NCBI GenBank assembly: GCA_902785365.1
Contig: CACZYC010000001.1
Coordinates: 1 to 64,000, forward strand
Origin: an uncultured Ruminococcus sp.
GTDB taxonomy: Bacteria > Bacillota > Clostridia > Oscillospirales > Acutalibacteraceae
Length of the DNA: 64,000 nucleotides
Direction of reading: 5' to 3'
The notes beneath the pieces were generated by a model. It saw only the letters and a list, made by a program, of their open reading frames with translations. It searched no databases and had not been told where the DNA came from. How positions within the stretch are numbered: position 1 is the stretch's first letter; every line of letters starts with the position of its first letter. Shown here in pieces: positions 52,782-61,390 of this stretch. A program made the position numbers and the translations under genes.

Positions 52782-54155
52782 ATGTTAATTGATTATATAG
52801 GCGTTAAGGAAATTAACGGTTCGCTTATAGTCATAGACGGAGTTAAAGGCGTTTCCAACGAGGAAATTGTCGATATCCGCCTTGAGGACGGCACAATCCG
52901 CCAGGGCAGAGTCGTTCAGATTGAGGGCGAAAGAATTGTTGTACAGGTGTTTGAAGGCACAAGAAACATCAGCCTTGTAAACGCTAAAATAAGACTTTCG
53001 GGACACCCGATGGAGCAGGCGCTCTCGCCTGAGATTGTCGGACGTGTGCTCGACGGCGCGGGACGTCCCGCCGACGGACTCGGCGATATTTTCCCCGAAA
53101 AGCGCCGCAACATCAACGGTACACCCATCAACCCCGTTTCCCGTGTGTACCCCACAAACTATATAAATACAGGTATTTCAACTATTGATACCCTTATGAC
53201 GCTTATCAGAGGACAGAAGCTCCCGATTTTCTCGGGCTCGGGTATGAAGCACAACGACCTCGCCGTACAGATTGTACGCCAGGCGAGAATTTCGGGCGCT
53301 ACCGAGGACAACTTCTGTGTAGTATTCGCGGCTATGGGTGTTCAGAAGGACGTTGCCGAATATTTCAGAAAGAGCTTTGAGGAGAGCGGTGTGCTCTCGC
53401 ACGTTGTAATGCTTCTCAACCTTTCGAGCGACCCGATTATCGAGCGTACTCTTACGCCCAGATGCGCGCTGACAATTGCCGAGTATCTGGCTTTTGACCT
53501 CGATATGCACGTTCTTGTCATTATGACGGATATGACTTCCTACGCCGAGGCTCTGCGTGAGTTCTCGTCCTCAAAGGGAGAAATCCCCGGACGTAAGGGC
53601 TACCCGGGCTACCTTTATTCCGACCTCGCTTCGCTCTATGAGAGAGCGGGTATGATTAAGGGGCACGACGGTTCGGTAACACAGATTCCGATTCTCACAA
53701 TGCCCAACGACGATATCACACACCCGATTCCCGACCTTACAGGCTACATTACAGAGGGACAGATTACCCTTGACCGAGCCTTGCAGGGACAGGGTTATTA
53801 TCCTCCCGTGGCAGTGCTTCCGTCGCTTTCTCGACTGATGAAAGACGGTATAGGCGAGGGCTATACAAGAGCCGATCATCAGGCTTTGGCGAACCAGCTC
53901 TTCGCTTCATACGCCAGGGTTGTTGACGCGCGTTCGCTCGCGTCCGTAATCGGTGAGGAGGAGCTTTCTCCGATAGACAAGAAATATATGCAGTTCGGCA
54001 AATTGTTTGAGACACGCTTTGTTAACCAAGGCTTTGACGAGGACCGCGACATAACCGAGAGCCTTGACCTCGGTTGGGAGCTTCTTTCAACCTTGCCCAG
54101 AGCGGAGCTCGACCGTGTTGACGACGAACTGCTCGACAAGTATTACAAAGGATAA
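52782..54155 (+). CDS. ntpB: V-type ATP synthase subunit B
   Basis: A 457-residue nucleotide-binding, non-catalytic subunit. Seen: [12 protein letters not shown] (a degenerate P-loop, as expected for B) near 143-154, [15 protein letters not shown] near 247-261 and [15 protein letters not shown]. Starts 12 nt after ntpA with GGAGGG. Confidence 0.98.
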   Translation: MLIDYIGVKEINGSLIVIDGVKGVSNEEIVDIRLEDGTIRQGRVVQIEGERIVVQVFEGTRNISLVNAKIRLSGHPMEQALSPEIVGRVLDGAGRPADGLGDIFPEKRRNINGTPINPVSRVYPTNYINTGISTIDTLMTLIRGQKLPIFSGSGMKHNDLAVQIVRQARISGATEDNFCVVFAAMGVQKDVAEYFRKSFEESGVLSHVVMLLNLSSDPIIERTLTPRCALTIAEYLAFDLDMHVLVIMTDMTSYAEALREFSSSKGEIPGRKGYPGYLYSDLASLYERAGMIKGHDGSVTQIPILTMPNDDITHPIPDLTGYITEGQITLDRALQGQGYYPPVAVLPSLSRLMKDGIGEGYTRADHQALANQLFASYARVVDARSLASVIGEEELSPIDKKYMQFGKLFETRFVNQGFDEDRDITESLDLGWELLSTLPRAELDRVDDELLDKYYKG

Positions 54156-54192
54156 ATTACGCCTCGTATAAAGAGGTTGGAGGTTTGTATTT

Positions 54193-54810
54193 ATGGCTGT
54201 TCAGGCTGTGCCCACCAAGGGCAATTTGATGAATACAAAAAAATCATTGGCTCTCGCCAAAATGGGATATGAGCTTATGGACAAAAAGCGCAATATCCTC
54301 ATTCGTGAGATGATGATGCTCATAGATAAAGCTAACGCGATTCAGAGTAAAATCGACGATACCTACGCCGAGGCTTATCAGGCGCTTCAGACGGCTAACA
54401 TCATTCACGGCTATTGCTCCGAAATCAGTAAGAGTATTCCCGTGGAGGAGTCGCTGTCCCTTGATTACCGTTCCGTAATGGGCGTTGAAATCCCGATTGT
54501 AAAGATGGACGCGCCCGACAGGAGCAAGCTCTATTTCGGGCTTAACTCGACCACCACGGCGCTTGACAACGCTTTTGATAAGTTCACCGAGGTTAAAGTT
54601 CTTACGACTGACCTCGCGGAGATCGAGAACAGCGTTTATCGTCTGGCTGATTCTATTAAGAAAACTCAGAAGCGCGCTAACGCTCTGAAAAATATTATGA
54701 TACCTAAATTTGAGGAGACGGTTAAGTTTATCACCGACGCTCTCGACGAAAAGGACAGAGAGGAATTCTCCAGAATGAAAGTTATCAAAAGACAGAAGAA
54801 GGACGCGTAA
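54193..54810 (+). CDS. ntpD: V-type ATP synthase subunit D
   Basis: A 205-residue central rotor shaft subunit: two long helices forming an antiparallel coiled coil, opening with VPTKGNLMNTKKSLALAKMG and closing with LPRMIKRQ-like RMKVIKRQKKDA. Start follows GTTGGAGG. It is last gene of the operon, and its terminator overlaps the stop codon. Confidence 0.95.
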   Translation: MAVQAVPTKGNLMNTKKSLALAKMGYELMDKKRNILIREMMMLIDKANAIQSKIDDTYAEAYQALQTANIIHGYCSEISKSIPVEESLSLDYRSVMGVEIPIVKMDAPDRSKLYFGLNSTTTALDNAFDKFTEVKVLTTDLAEIENSVYRLADSIKKTQKRANALKNIMIPKFEETVKFITDALDEKDREEFSRMKVIKRQKKDA

Positions 54811-54824
54811 CTGCGTCCTTTTTT
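54799..54824 (+). terminator. V-ATPase operon terminator
   Basis: AAGGACGC and GCGTCCTT pair across a loop containing the ntpD stop codon, followed by a T-run. Confidence 0.92.
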
Positions 54825-54835
54825 ATGATTTACTA

Positions 54836-54864
54836 TTGACATTGATAATTTCTGAATGTATAAT
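54836..54864 (+). promoter_or_regulatory. Consensus promoter of large surface protein
   Basis: TTGACA at 54836-54841, 17-nt spacer, TATAAT at 54859-54864: full consensus on both boxes. Confidence 0.8.
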
Positions 54865-54897
54865 TGAATTAATTTAGAAGAAAGTCAGGTGACTTAA

Positions 54898-57800
54898 ATG
54901 AAATTAACAAAATCGTTCAAAAAGTCGGTAAGCTTAATCCTATCGGCTATACTCATACTGTCGCTGTTTTCCGTAGCGGCGGTATCCGCAAGCGCAGTCA
55001 GCTCGGGCGATATTATCTACTTTGAAAAGCCCGACAGCTGGAGCGACAATATCTATATTTATTACTGGGAAGGTTCTCCGAAACCTTCAGGTCTGCAGGA
55101 CTACAAAATGGAAAGCGTCGGCGGGAACATCTACAAATACACCGCCAAGGCAAGCTTTAGCGAGTTCCTGTTTAACGACGGAACTCACCAGACCGTCAAC
55201 GTTACTTTGCCCGCTTCGGGCAAGATGTGCCGTGTTCTTTCCACGGGCCGCAACAATGATTGGGGCAACTTCTGCAATGACGCGACTTGGGTTGACTTTG
55301 AACAGCAATCAATCGGTTTGTCAGTCGGCGCTTCGCCCAAGAACTGTGACTTTGTAGGCAGTATTGAGGTTACTCTCAGCGTTACCGAAACACCCTACGG
55401 CACATACAAAATCAACAACGGAACTCCTGTTCAGTACACCGACGGAACAAAAATCACCCTCGGCGCCGACGCTCAGGTTGGCGACGTTATAAAGCTTGAC
55501 TTGTCCGCGTCTGCTGACGGCGAAACCACAAACGAGAGTTATACCTACACCAAGGTGTCAACTCCGTCAGCATCCTCTCTCGCGTATTTTGACAACTCAA
55601 AATACAACTGGGACGACGTTTACATCTACGCTTACGGCACCAAGGAAAACGCTGAGTGGCCGGGCGTAAAAATGCAGAGGGACGACAGCGGTCTCTACTA
55701 TTACGCGTTCTCGTCCGCTTTCAAGAATGAAAACATAATCTTTAACAACGGTAAAGAAAAGGACGCAGGCAAAGAGCAGTACCCCGAGAACAGCGGGCTT
55801 CCGCTCAAAGCAGGTGAATGTAAACTGCTCACTTCGGACAATGAGTGGGTTGACTACGGCACTCCCGATTCCAAGCCCGCGGGCTTTGCTTATACAGCGA
55901 ACGGCACAGCCTTCTCCACCGATACTATGAACGTAAAAATCGGGCTCAAGAACGCCGTGAAGGGTACCTATCGCATCGACGACGGCTCCGAATTTGAGTA
56001 TACTGGAACCAAAGTTATTTCCGTAGGTCAGGGCAAAATCGGAAACTCAACCGTAAAACTTACACTCACAGCCGAGAATGACAAGGGCGTTAAGACCTCA
56101 AAGAACTTTACCTATAAAAAGACATTTACACCGTCCAAGACCACATACTACTCTCCCTCGGACGGCCACACAAACAACGCCGTAGGCGGCTATTACGGAA
56201 CTAACCCCAATATGCAGCTCGGCAAGAACAAGACAATCACTGTTGACGGAAACCCCTCCGACTGGGACAGCTCAATGATTATCGCTCAGGGCGTTGCCAA
56301 TGACGACCCGCGTGTATATATGCCGTCATCGATGCACGAACAGCCCTGGGACGACTACGCTCTCTATGCCGCGTGGGATGATACAAACATCTACTTTATG
56401 TGGGAGATGGCAAATACCACATATGTTGTATCACCGAGCGACAACTTCGCGGCTTCTCAGGAGGCGCGTCCGTGGAGAAACTCAATCCCGATGTATCTCG
56501 CTCTCAGCATCGATCCCTCAATCCATGCCGACGGCACAGCATGGGGAACGGATAAGACCGGAACCCCCTACACAAACCCGTATGTTTGGGGATGTGACGG
56601 CGGAACCGCCAAAGACGGCGGCGTAGGCTTTACGACCAATGTCGATACCTTAATCGCCTTTGACACAAACAACTCCAACGGCGGCGCGTCAATTTTCAAG
56701 GCTGACCACTACGACCAAGCCACCGACAACTATATGTTCAACTACGACACAAGAATCCCGATAGGTGTAACTTCGTTCGAGAAGCAGGACAACCAGAACG
56801 GCTTTAAGATTGCCCACGATTACGGCACACTTTCAAACACAATGTACGGCGTAGGCGGAGCTAAAGGCTCGCACACAATCGGAGACAGCTTAAGCCCCAA
56901 TTCAAACTGGGTTGACTTCTTTGACCTCGGCTATCAGAACAACCACGGATTCATCTATGAGGTAGCCGTTCCTCTTGAAAAGCTCGGAATCGACAAGAAC
57001 TATATCGAAACAAACGGAATCGGCGCTATGCAGATTCTTACCTACGGCACATCGGGTATGGACTGCCTGCCCTACGACGCTTCGATGCAGGACAACGCAA
57101 ATGTTGAATACAGCTATGATCCGTCAACCTCTCACGAGAAAGAGGACAACGACAAAATCACAGTTCCGCTCGCAAGAGTCGGCGCGCTTCTCGGCGACTC
57201 CGTTATAAATGAAGCTCCGTATGAGGTTAACTTCGGTACCGACAAGGCGGGCACTCAGGGCATAGGAACACCCATAACCCTTAAGGCTGAGCCTCACAAC
57301 TTTAAGAGCAATAACCTCACATACAGATTTTCGGTAAACCATGAGGTGGTTCAGGAATCTTCTTCCGACACATACACATTCACTCCGACAGATAAGATGA
57401 CATACAGCCTCGGAGTAATGGTGCTGGATGAAAACGGCAAATACGCCGCGGGTGGAACGAGTATAACTATCGGAGAGGAGGCTCCCGCCGTTACCGAACC
57501 GACTGTTCCCACAGAGATTACTCAACCTACACAGGCAACCGAACCGACAGGAACACAGGCTACTCAGACCTCAAGCGAAACACAGGCAACCGAATCAACG
57601 GAAACACAAGCAACTCAGTCCACGGAAACACAGGCAACGGTTGAAACTCAGCTTACCGAACCCACAGGCGATACTCAGCCTACGGGAACGCAGGCAACTC
57701 AGTCCACCGATCCCACCGAACAGACACAGGCGACCGAAACACAGGCTCCCGAGACCACAATCAAGCTTAAGGCGACCAAGTCCACAATTTATGTTGGAAG

Positions 57801-58281
57801 TACTACTACTGTCAAGGCGACCGTTGAATACGGCGCAGTCAGCACCACGTTCAAGTCCAGCAACACAAAGGTTGCGACAGTTTCCTCGGCCGGCGTTGTA
57901 AAAGGACTTAAAGCTGGCTCGGTGACAATTACAGCCAAGAACAACGGTAAGTCTGATTCGGTTAAGATTAAGATAGTCAAGAAGGCTAACCCGATGAAGG
58001 TCAGCGCCAAAAAGACTGTTACAGCTAACTCCAAGAAAACGACAACAATCAAAAAGGCTGTTACAGTTAAAAAGGCACAGGGCAAACTCACTTTTAAGAC
58101 CAACAACAAAAAGGTCGTAATCAAAAACGACATTATTAATCTCGGCGACGGTAAAATGATAGTAGCCAAGGGATTAAAGAAGGGCAAGACCTATACGGTC
58201 AAAGTTACAGTCAAAGCCGCAGGCAGTACAATGTATAAGGCGGGCAGCAAGACGGTGACGGTAAAGATAAAAGTTAAGTAA
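54898..58281 (+). CDS. Large secreted starch-binding-type surface protein
   Basis: A 1127-residue secreted protein. Domains: signal peptide 1-33; CBM26-like module (about 38-135, IIYFEKPDSW..IYIYYWEG); a beta domain with GTYKINNGTPVQYTDG (about 138-222); second CBM26-like module (about 228-320, LAYFDNSKYNWDDVYIYAYG..WPGVKM); second beta domain (about 327-412); a CBM9/DOMON-like domain (about 440-760, TVDGNPSDWDSS); an Ig-like domain (about 770-860); a Thr/Glu/Gln/Pro linker (about 865-960); a Big_2 Ig fold (about 962-1035); and the Lys-rich C-terminus ending VKIKVK. No glycoside hydrolase domain, dockerin or LPXTG was seen. It is best read as a starch/glycan adhesin; this is inference from module patterns. 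Confidence 0.75.
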   Translation: MKLTKSFKKSVSLILSAILILSLFSVAAVSASAVSSGDIIYFEKPDSWSDNIYIYYWEGSPKPSGLQDYKMESVGGNIYKYTAKASFSEFLFNDGTHQTVNVTLPASGKMCRVLSTGRNNDWGNFCNDATWVDFEQQSIGLSVGASPKNCDFVGSIEVTLSVTETPYGTYKINNGTPVQYTDGTKITLGADAQVGDVIKLDLSASADGETTNESYTYTKVSTPSASSLAYFDNSKYNWDDVYIYAYGTKENAEWPGVKMQRDDSGLYYYAFSSAFKNENIIFNNGKEKDAGKEQYPENSGLPLKAGECKLLTSDNEWVDYGTPDSKPAGFAYTANGTAFSTDTMNVKIGLKNAVKGTYRIDDGSEFEYTGTKVISVGQGKIGNSTVKLTLTAENDKGVKTSKNFTYKKTFTPSKTTYYSPSDGHTNNAVGGYYGTNPNMQLGKNKTITVDGNPSDWDSSMIIAQGVANDDPRVYMPSSMHEQPWDDYALYAAWDDTNIYFMWEMANTTYVVSPSDNFAASQEARPWRNSIPMYLALSIDPSIHADGTAWGTDKTGTPYTNPYVWGCDGGTAKDGGVGFTTNVDTLIAFDTNNSNGGASIFKADHYDQATDNYMFNYDTRIPIGVTSFEKQDNQNGFKIAHDYGTLSNTMYGVGGAKGSHTIGDSLSPNSNWVDFFDLGYQNNHGFIYEVAVPLEKLGIDKNYIETNGIGAMQILTYGTSGMDCLPYDASMQDNANVEYSYDPSTSHEKEDNDKITVPLARVGALLGDSVINEAPYEVNFGTDKAGTQGIGTPITLKAEPHNFKSNNLTYRFSVNHEVVQESSSDTYTFTPTDKMTYSLGVMVLDENGKYAAGGTSITIGEEAPAVTEPTVPTEITQPTQATEPTGTQATQTSSETQATESTETQATQSTETQATVETQLTEPTGDTQPTGTQATQSTDPTEQTQATETQAPETTIKLKATKSTIYVGSTTTVKATVEYGAVSTTFKSSNTKVATVSSAGVVKGLKAGSVTITAKNNGKSDSVKIKIVKKANPMKVSAKKTVTANSKKTTTIKKAVTVKKAQGKLTFKTNNKKVVIKNDIINLGDGKMIVAKGLKKGKTYTVKVTVKAAGSTMYKAGSKTVTVKIKVK

Positions 58282-58338
58282 GTATTTAGTATTCAGTATT
58301 CAGCACTCAGTGAAGGGCAGCGGAAATTCCGCTGCCCT
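58281..58338 (+). repeat. Heptad array plus palindrome
   Basis: Units AGTATTT, AGTATTC, AGTATTC, AGCACTC, AGTGAAG begin at the stop codon of the large surface protein. They are followed by a near-perfect palindrome AGGGCAGCGGAA..TTCCGCTGCCCT (58314-58338), which probably terminates that transcript. Confidence 0.85.
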
Positions 58339-58347
58339 GTTTCTGTG

Positions 58348-58376
58348 TTTACAAACTTCTTTTACTGTGATAGAAT
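58348..58376 (+). promoter_or_regulatory. lytTR promoter, extended -10
   Basis: TTTACA at 58348-58353, 17-nt spacer, TAGAAT at 58371-58376 preceded by TGA. Confidence 0.6.
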
Positions 58377-58407
58377 TAGGGCAAATGATGAAAGGATGTG
58401 GTGCGTG

Positions 58408-58881
58408 ATGTCTGACAATATCAAGGTCAATTTTATAATTGACGACAACTGCGAAGAGCCCGAGATTACCATTCGCGCCAAGGGAAAATCCGAACGTGTA
58501 GACAGGATAGTCGAAGCTGTCAGGGACGCGTCAAAAAAAGACCTGACGGTCATCCCCGCCTATTCGGACGGCAAGCTGGAGCTAATCCCGCAGAACGATA
58601 TTATGCGCATTCGAACCGAGGGGCGCCAGATTGTACTGGACACCGAGGACCGCTACTATATAGTAAAACAAACTCTCACCAGGATTGAGGAGGAGCTGTA
58701 CAGCAGCCGATTTGTACGGATTTCTCAGTCCGAGATTATCAACATATACAAAGTGAAAAGGTTCGACGTCAGCGTTTCGGGCACAATTGGAATAGAGTTT
58801 GACAACGGAGTCAAGACCTATGCCTCACGAAGATACATAAACTCTATCAAAAACTTTTTGAAAAGCAGGGAGGGTGAATGA
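58408..58881 (+). CDS. LytTR DNA-binding regulator
   Basis: A 157-residue protein from ATG 58408 (AAAGGA upstream; earlier in-frame starts precede or overlap the promoter). An N-terminal region of about 50 residues of unknown fold precedes a LytTR domain (about 58-155) with IMRIRTEGRQIVLDTEDRYY and RISQSEIINIYKV segments. No receiver domain is present, so it is not a classic response regulator. The stop overlaps the next start (ATGA), coupling it to the DUF3021 membrane protein, which probably controls it. A candidate operator lies at 59401. Confidence 0.92.
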   Translation: MSDNIKVNFIIDDNCEEPEITIRAKGKSERVDRIVEAVRDASKKDLTVIPAYSDGKLELIPQNDIMRIRTEGRQIVLDTEDRYYIVKQTLTRIEEELYSSRFVRISQSEIINIYKVKRFDVSVSGTIGIEFDNGVKTYASRRYINSIKNFLKSREGE

Positions 58882-59360
58882 TGAGCAATAAACAAAAATT
58901 CCTGCTGTTATTCGCGGTCGGTTTCATGCTCGGAGCAATACTGTGCACTGTCATCACTATGATTCTGGCTTCGCATTACGAGAACGGCGGAGAGATAGCT
59001 TTCTGCGCGCCGTCATTTGTAAAGCAAGTGGGCAACGCTTCGCTCGCGCTGGTTATTCAGGCGGTTGTGTCGGGAATATACGGCGGACTTGTTATAGGCG
59101 CTACGGTAGCCTATGACATCGAAAAGTGGAGCGTGTTAAAATCCACAGCCGTGCACTGTGTCATAACGCTTGTGCTCTACTACACAACAGGTTTCCTGCT
59201 TCATTGGTTCGCGATTACCGACATTGTTGAAATCCTGATTATGCTCGGTGTATTCGTTGTTGTGTACACTTCCATATGGCTTATTAACTACATCAGGTAC
59301 AAGTCGGATATCAAGAAATTCAACGAAGAACTGCAAAAACTGAAGGACAAAGATAAATAA
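58878..59360 (+). CDS. DUF3021 family membrane protein
   Basis: A 160-residue protein with four membrane helices (about 8-30, 43-65, 84-106, 113-135) and a charged cytoplasmic tail (KSDIKKFNEELQKLKDKDK). The translation overlap with the LytTR gene is the common LytTR-DUF3021 arrangement, in which the membrane protein is thought to restrain or signal to the regulator (family knowledge; inferred here). Confidence 0.9.
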   Translation: MMSNKQKFLLLFAVGFMLGAILCTVITMILASHYENGGEIAFCAPSFVKQVGNASLALVIQAVVSGIYGGLVIGATVAYDIEKWSVLKSTAVHCVITLVLYYTTGFLLHWFAITDIVEILIMLGVFVVVYTSIWLINYIRYKSDIKKFNEELQKLKDKDK

Positions 59361-59369
59361 CTGTAAACG

Positions 59370-59400
59370 GGACTGTCGATATTATCGGCAGTCCTTTTTT
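59370..59400 (+). terminator. Terminator of lytTR operon
   Basis: GGACTGTCGAT and ATCGGCAGTCC pair with one G-T pair across an ATT loop, followed by six T. Confidence 0.93.
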
Positions 59401-59433
59401 ACCGAATAAACACGAAAATCGACCGAATAAACA
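59401..59433 (+). promoter_or_regulatory. Candidate LytTR operator, direct repeats
   Basis: ACCGAATAAACA occurs at 59401-59412 and 59422-59433, exactly 21 bp apart, two DNA turns. LytTR regulators such as AgrA and ComE bind direct repeats with about this spacing just upstream of a -35 box. Here the second repeat ends 8 nt before TTGACA. It lies between the lytTR operon and two small membrane protein genes. Binding is inference. Confidence 0.6.
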
Positions 59434-59440
59434 TAATTCG

Positions 59441-59469
59441 TTGACAGGAAACGTCAAAATTATTATAAA
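59441..59469 (+). promoter_or_regulatory. Promoter of tandem small membrane proteins
   Basis: TTGACA at 59441-59446, 17-nt spacer, TATAAA at 59464-59469. Confidence 0.7.
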
Positions 59470-59519
59470 TAATTTTGGTGATTTTTTGTAACACTTTTTC
59501 ACCGGGAAGGAGTACAATT

Positions 59520-59708
59520 ATGAATCTCAAGACAATAATTGGTATTTTGCCGTTTATCGGAGTGCTTGTAATGGTACTTTGGGGAGTGCTTGGCAACGCT
59601 TGGAACATAAGCTGGATTGCGGTTTGCGTATGCGGCGTGCTTATGGCGATTCTCTCAATCATCAACGCAAGTCTCAGTAAAGACAAAAAAGAAAACGATA
59701 ATAAATAA
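59520..59708 (+). CDS. Small membrane protein, tandem copy 1
   Basis: A 62-residue protein from ATG 59520 (GGGAAGGAG upstream), with two hydrophobic helices (about 5-23 and 30-52) joined by WGVLGNAWNISWI, and a Lys-rich tail (KDKKENDNK). Its neighbour at 59733 is a paralogue sharing MNLK, the central WGxLGNAWNISWI motif and a polar tail. The family is not recognised. It lies directly under the candidate LytTR operator, so it is a likely target of the regulator. Confidence 0.8.
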   Translation: MNLKTIIGILPFIGVLVMVLWGVLGNAWNISWIAVCVCGVLMAILSIINASLSKDKKENDNK

Positions 59709-59732
59709 CAGTAGATTTAAAGGAGAGTAGTT

Positions 59733-59909
59733 ATGAATTTAAAGATTTTATATCCGATTATCGCAATCGTGTCCGTAATGGTAATGGTTATTTGGGGTAT
59801 GCTGGGCAACGCTTGGAATATCAGCTGGATTTCAGTATTTGTCGGCGGTTGTCTGATGGGTATTCTGGGAGTTATCATTGGAGCGCAGGAAAAAAACAAC
59901 AAGAAATAG
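59733..59909 (+). CDS. Small membrane protein, tandem copy 2
   Basis: A 58-residue protein with AAAGGAGAG before the ATG: MNLKILYPIIAIVSVMVMV, then WGMLGNAWNISWISVFVGG, a second helix, and an EKNNKK tail. It is the paralogue of the gene 24 nt upstream, with the same topology and the same WGxLGNAWNISWI centre but diverged helices. Its size is below common gene-calling cut-offs, so it is easily missed. A hairpin-like CCC..TTT/AAAGGG with T-run at about 59926-59960 may end the transcript. Confidence 0.8.
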   Translation: MNLKILYPIIAIVSVMVMVIWGMLGNAWNISWISVFVGGCLMGILGVIIGAQEKNNKK

Positions 59910-59989
59910 TATAATATTACAAAAGCCCGCTTTACACCCAGAGTGACAAAGGGTTTTTTGTTAATAGTGCCATTTTTGGAGGTTAATTA

Positions 59990-60463
59990 ATGAAAAAATC
60001 AATATGTATTATAATCGCGCTGATTTGCGCGTCCGTATTGGTGCTGTCGCTGACGTCATGCGGTGAAACAACCGAGAAAAAGGAAACCGCTTCCGTTTCC
60101 GAAACCGCTTCAGCATCAGAAACCGCGTCCGAAAAGGCTGAATCAAGCGAAACAAAAGCGGAGTCTTCTTCTGCAAGCAGCAAATCAACTTCTTCAAAAT
60201 CCCAGGCGTCCGCCGATAAAGAGCTTGTAGGTTCCTGGGAGTATGAGAGCGGCGGCTTCACCTACATCTTTAACGCCGATGGAACAGGTACATATGATGT
60301 TGCGGGTCAAAAGATGAAGTTCACTTATGAAGCCGACGGTTCAACGCTGAGCATCTTATACGATGGCAATACGGCGCCGATGAAGCTTGAATACGAATTA
60401 AGCGGCGACACCTTGAACGTTAAAGATTCCACAGGCAGTGATACAATTTATAAGAGAAAATAG
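59990..60463 (+). CDS. Lipoprotein with C-terminal lipocalin-like domain
   Basis: A 157-residue lipoprotein: signal peptide with lipobox LTSC (Cys near 24), a Ser/Glu/Ala/Thr-rich tether with repeated ETAS units (about 32-75), and a C-terminal beta domain (about 78-157) opening ELVGSWEYESGGFTYIFNADGTG, the look of DUF5640/lipocalin-like domains. Function unknown. Start follows GGAGG. It may belong to the same regulatory neighbourhood as the small membrane proteins. Confidence 0.75.
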   Translation: MKKSICIIIALICASVLVLSLTSCGETTEKKETASVSETASASETASEKAESSETKAESSSASSKSTSSKSQASADKELVGSWEYESGGFTYIFNADGTGTYDVAGQKMKFTYEADGSTLSILYDGNTAPMKLEYELSGDTLNVKDSTGSDTIYKRK

Positions 60464-60491
60464 TAAACACTATTGTGTTTGAGGACTTAAA

Positions 60492-61358
60492 ATGAAAAAC
60501 AAAACAAATAGCAGAGCGTTTATGATAATAAACTGTCTCGCCTTAATGATTATCGCCGCAAACCTTACGAGCCCCGTACACGAGGCGACGCATATGCTTA
60601 CACAGATGGCTGTGGGAATGAAGCCCGAGTTTTTTGGCTTCGGTATTAACAGTACCGTGGGAACCGTAAGCGTTGATATGAATTCCTTTTTCTGGAAGCT
60701 GATGTACGAGGGCAGCGCGGCTCTGATGAATATAGCGGTAGGTTTCATACTGCTGCTGATTCTCAGCAAAATCAGGTTTGGTCCGCTGAGCAGAGTGCTT
60801 GTTCTTATGCTTACTATTATGCACCTGAGTATGGGATTCGGTTATTTTCTGCGCGACGGTATAGCTTACTCGCCGAATAACGGTATGGGTGACTGGTGCA
60901 AGGTGCTCGACCGTTTTGACGGCAGTATTGCGCTTCGAATCGGAATGCTGGTCGTGGGCAGCGCGGGCATTCTTTTGACGTTCTATATAGCTTACAGGCA
61001 GGCGTATCACTTCATAAAAAATAACAACGACAAGAAGGAGAGGAATACGGTCGCTTCGGCGCTGTACCTCTTTCCGTTCATATTGTTTTCGGTAGTTTAC
61101 ACGCTTCTGGGGCTGGTTTCTCCGCTTGCCGCCGAGATAGGCGCGGTGAATTCCTTAATCTTCGGAGCTATAACTAACGTATTCGGTATGATTACATTTT
61201 TCTGGGGATATATGTTCACGGCGGTTATGGTTAAGCCTATGAAAAAGAGCATATACTATTTCTCACCCTGCGCGGACAGAAAAATAATTTTGTGGGTTGC
61301 GGCAGCGGCTCTGCTGTTATTTGACGTGTTCGTACTTTGCCCGGGAATCTATTTTTAA
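60492..61358 (+). CDS. Membrane protein with HExxH motif, possible M50-like protease
   Basis: A 288-residue integral membrane protein with about six helices. HEATH at residues 30-34, at the end of the first helix, fits the HExxH zinc site of membrane metalloproteases of the M50 (site-2 protease) type; a later DxG-type region (RDGIAYSPNNGMGDWCKVLD, near 120) could supply a third ligand. Overall match to a defined family was not recognised, so enzyme activity is a hypothesis. Start follows GAGG. It lies 28 nt after the lipoprotein gene, probably the same transcript. Confidence 0.65.
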   Translation: MKNKTNSRAFMIINCLALMIIAANLTSPVHEATHMLTQMAVGMKPEFFGFGINSTVGTVSVDMNSFFWKLMYEGSAALMNIAVGFILLLILSKIRFGPLSRVLVLMLTIMHLSMGFGYFLRDGIAYSPNNGMGDWCKVLDRFDGSIALRIGMLVVGSAGILLTFYIAYRQAYHFIKNNNDKKERNTVASALYLFPFILFSVVYTLLGLVSPLAAEIGAVNSLIFGAITNVFGMITFFWGYMFTAVMVKPMKKSIYYFSPCADRKIILWVAAAALLLFDVFVLCPGIYF

Positions 61359-61390
61359 CATAAATTTTCATAAAATCAGGAGGAATAATT

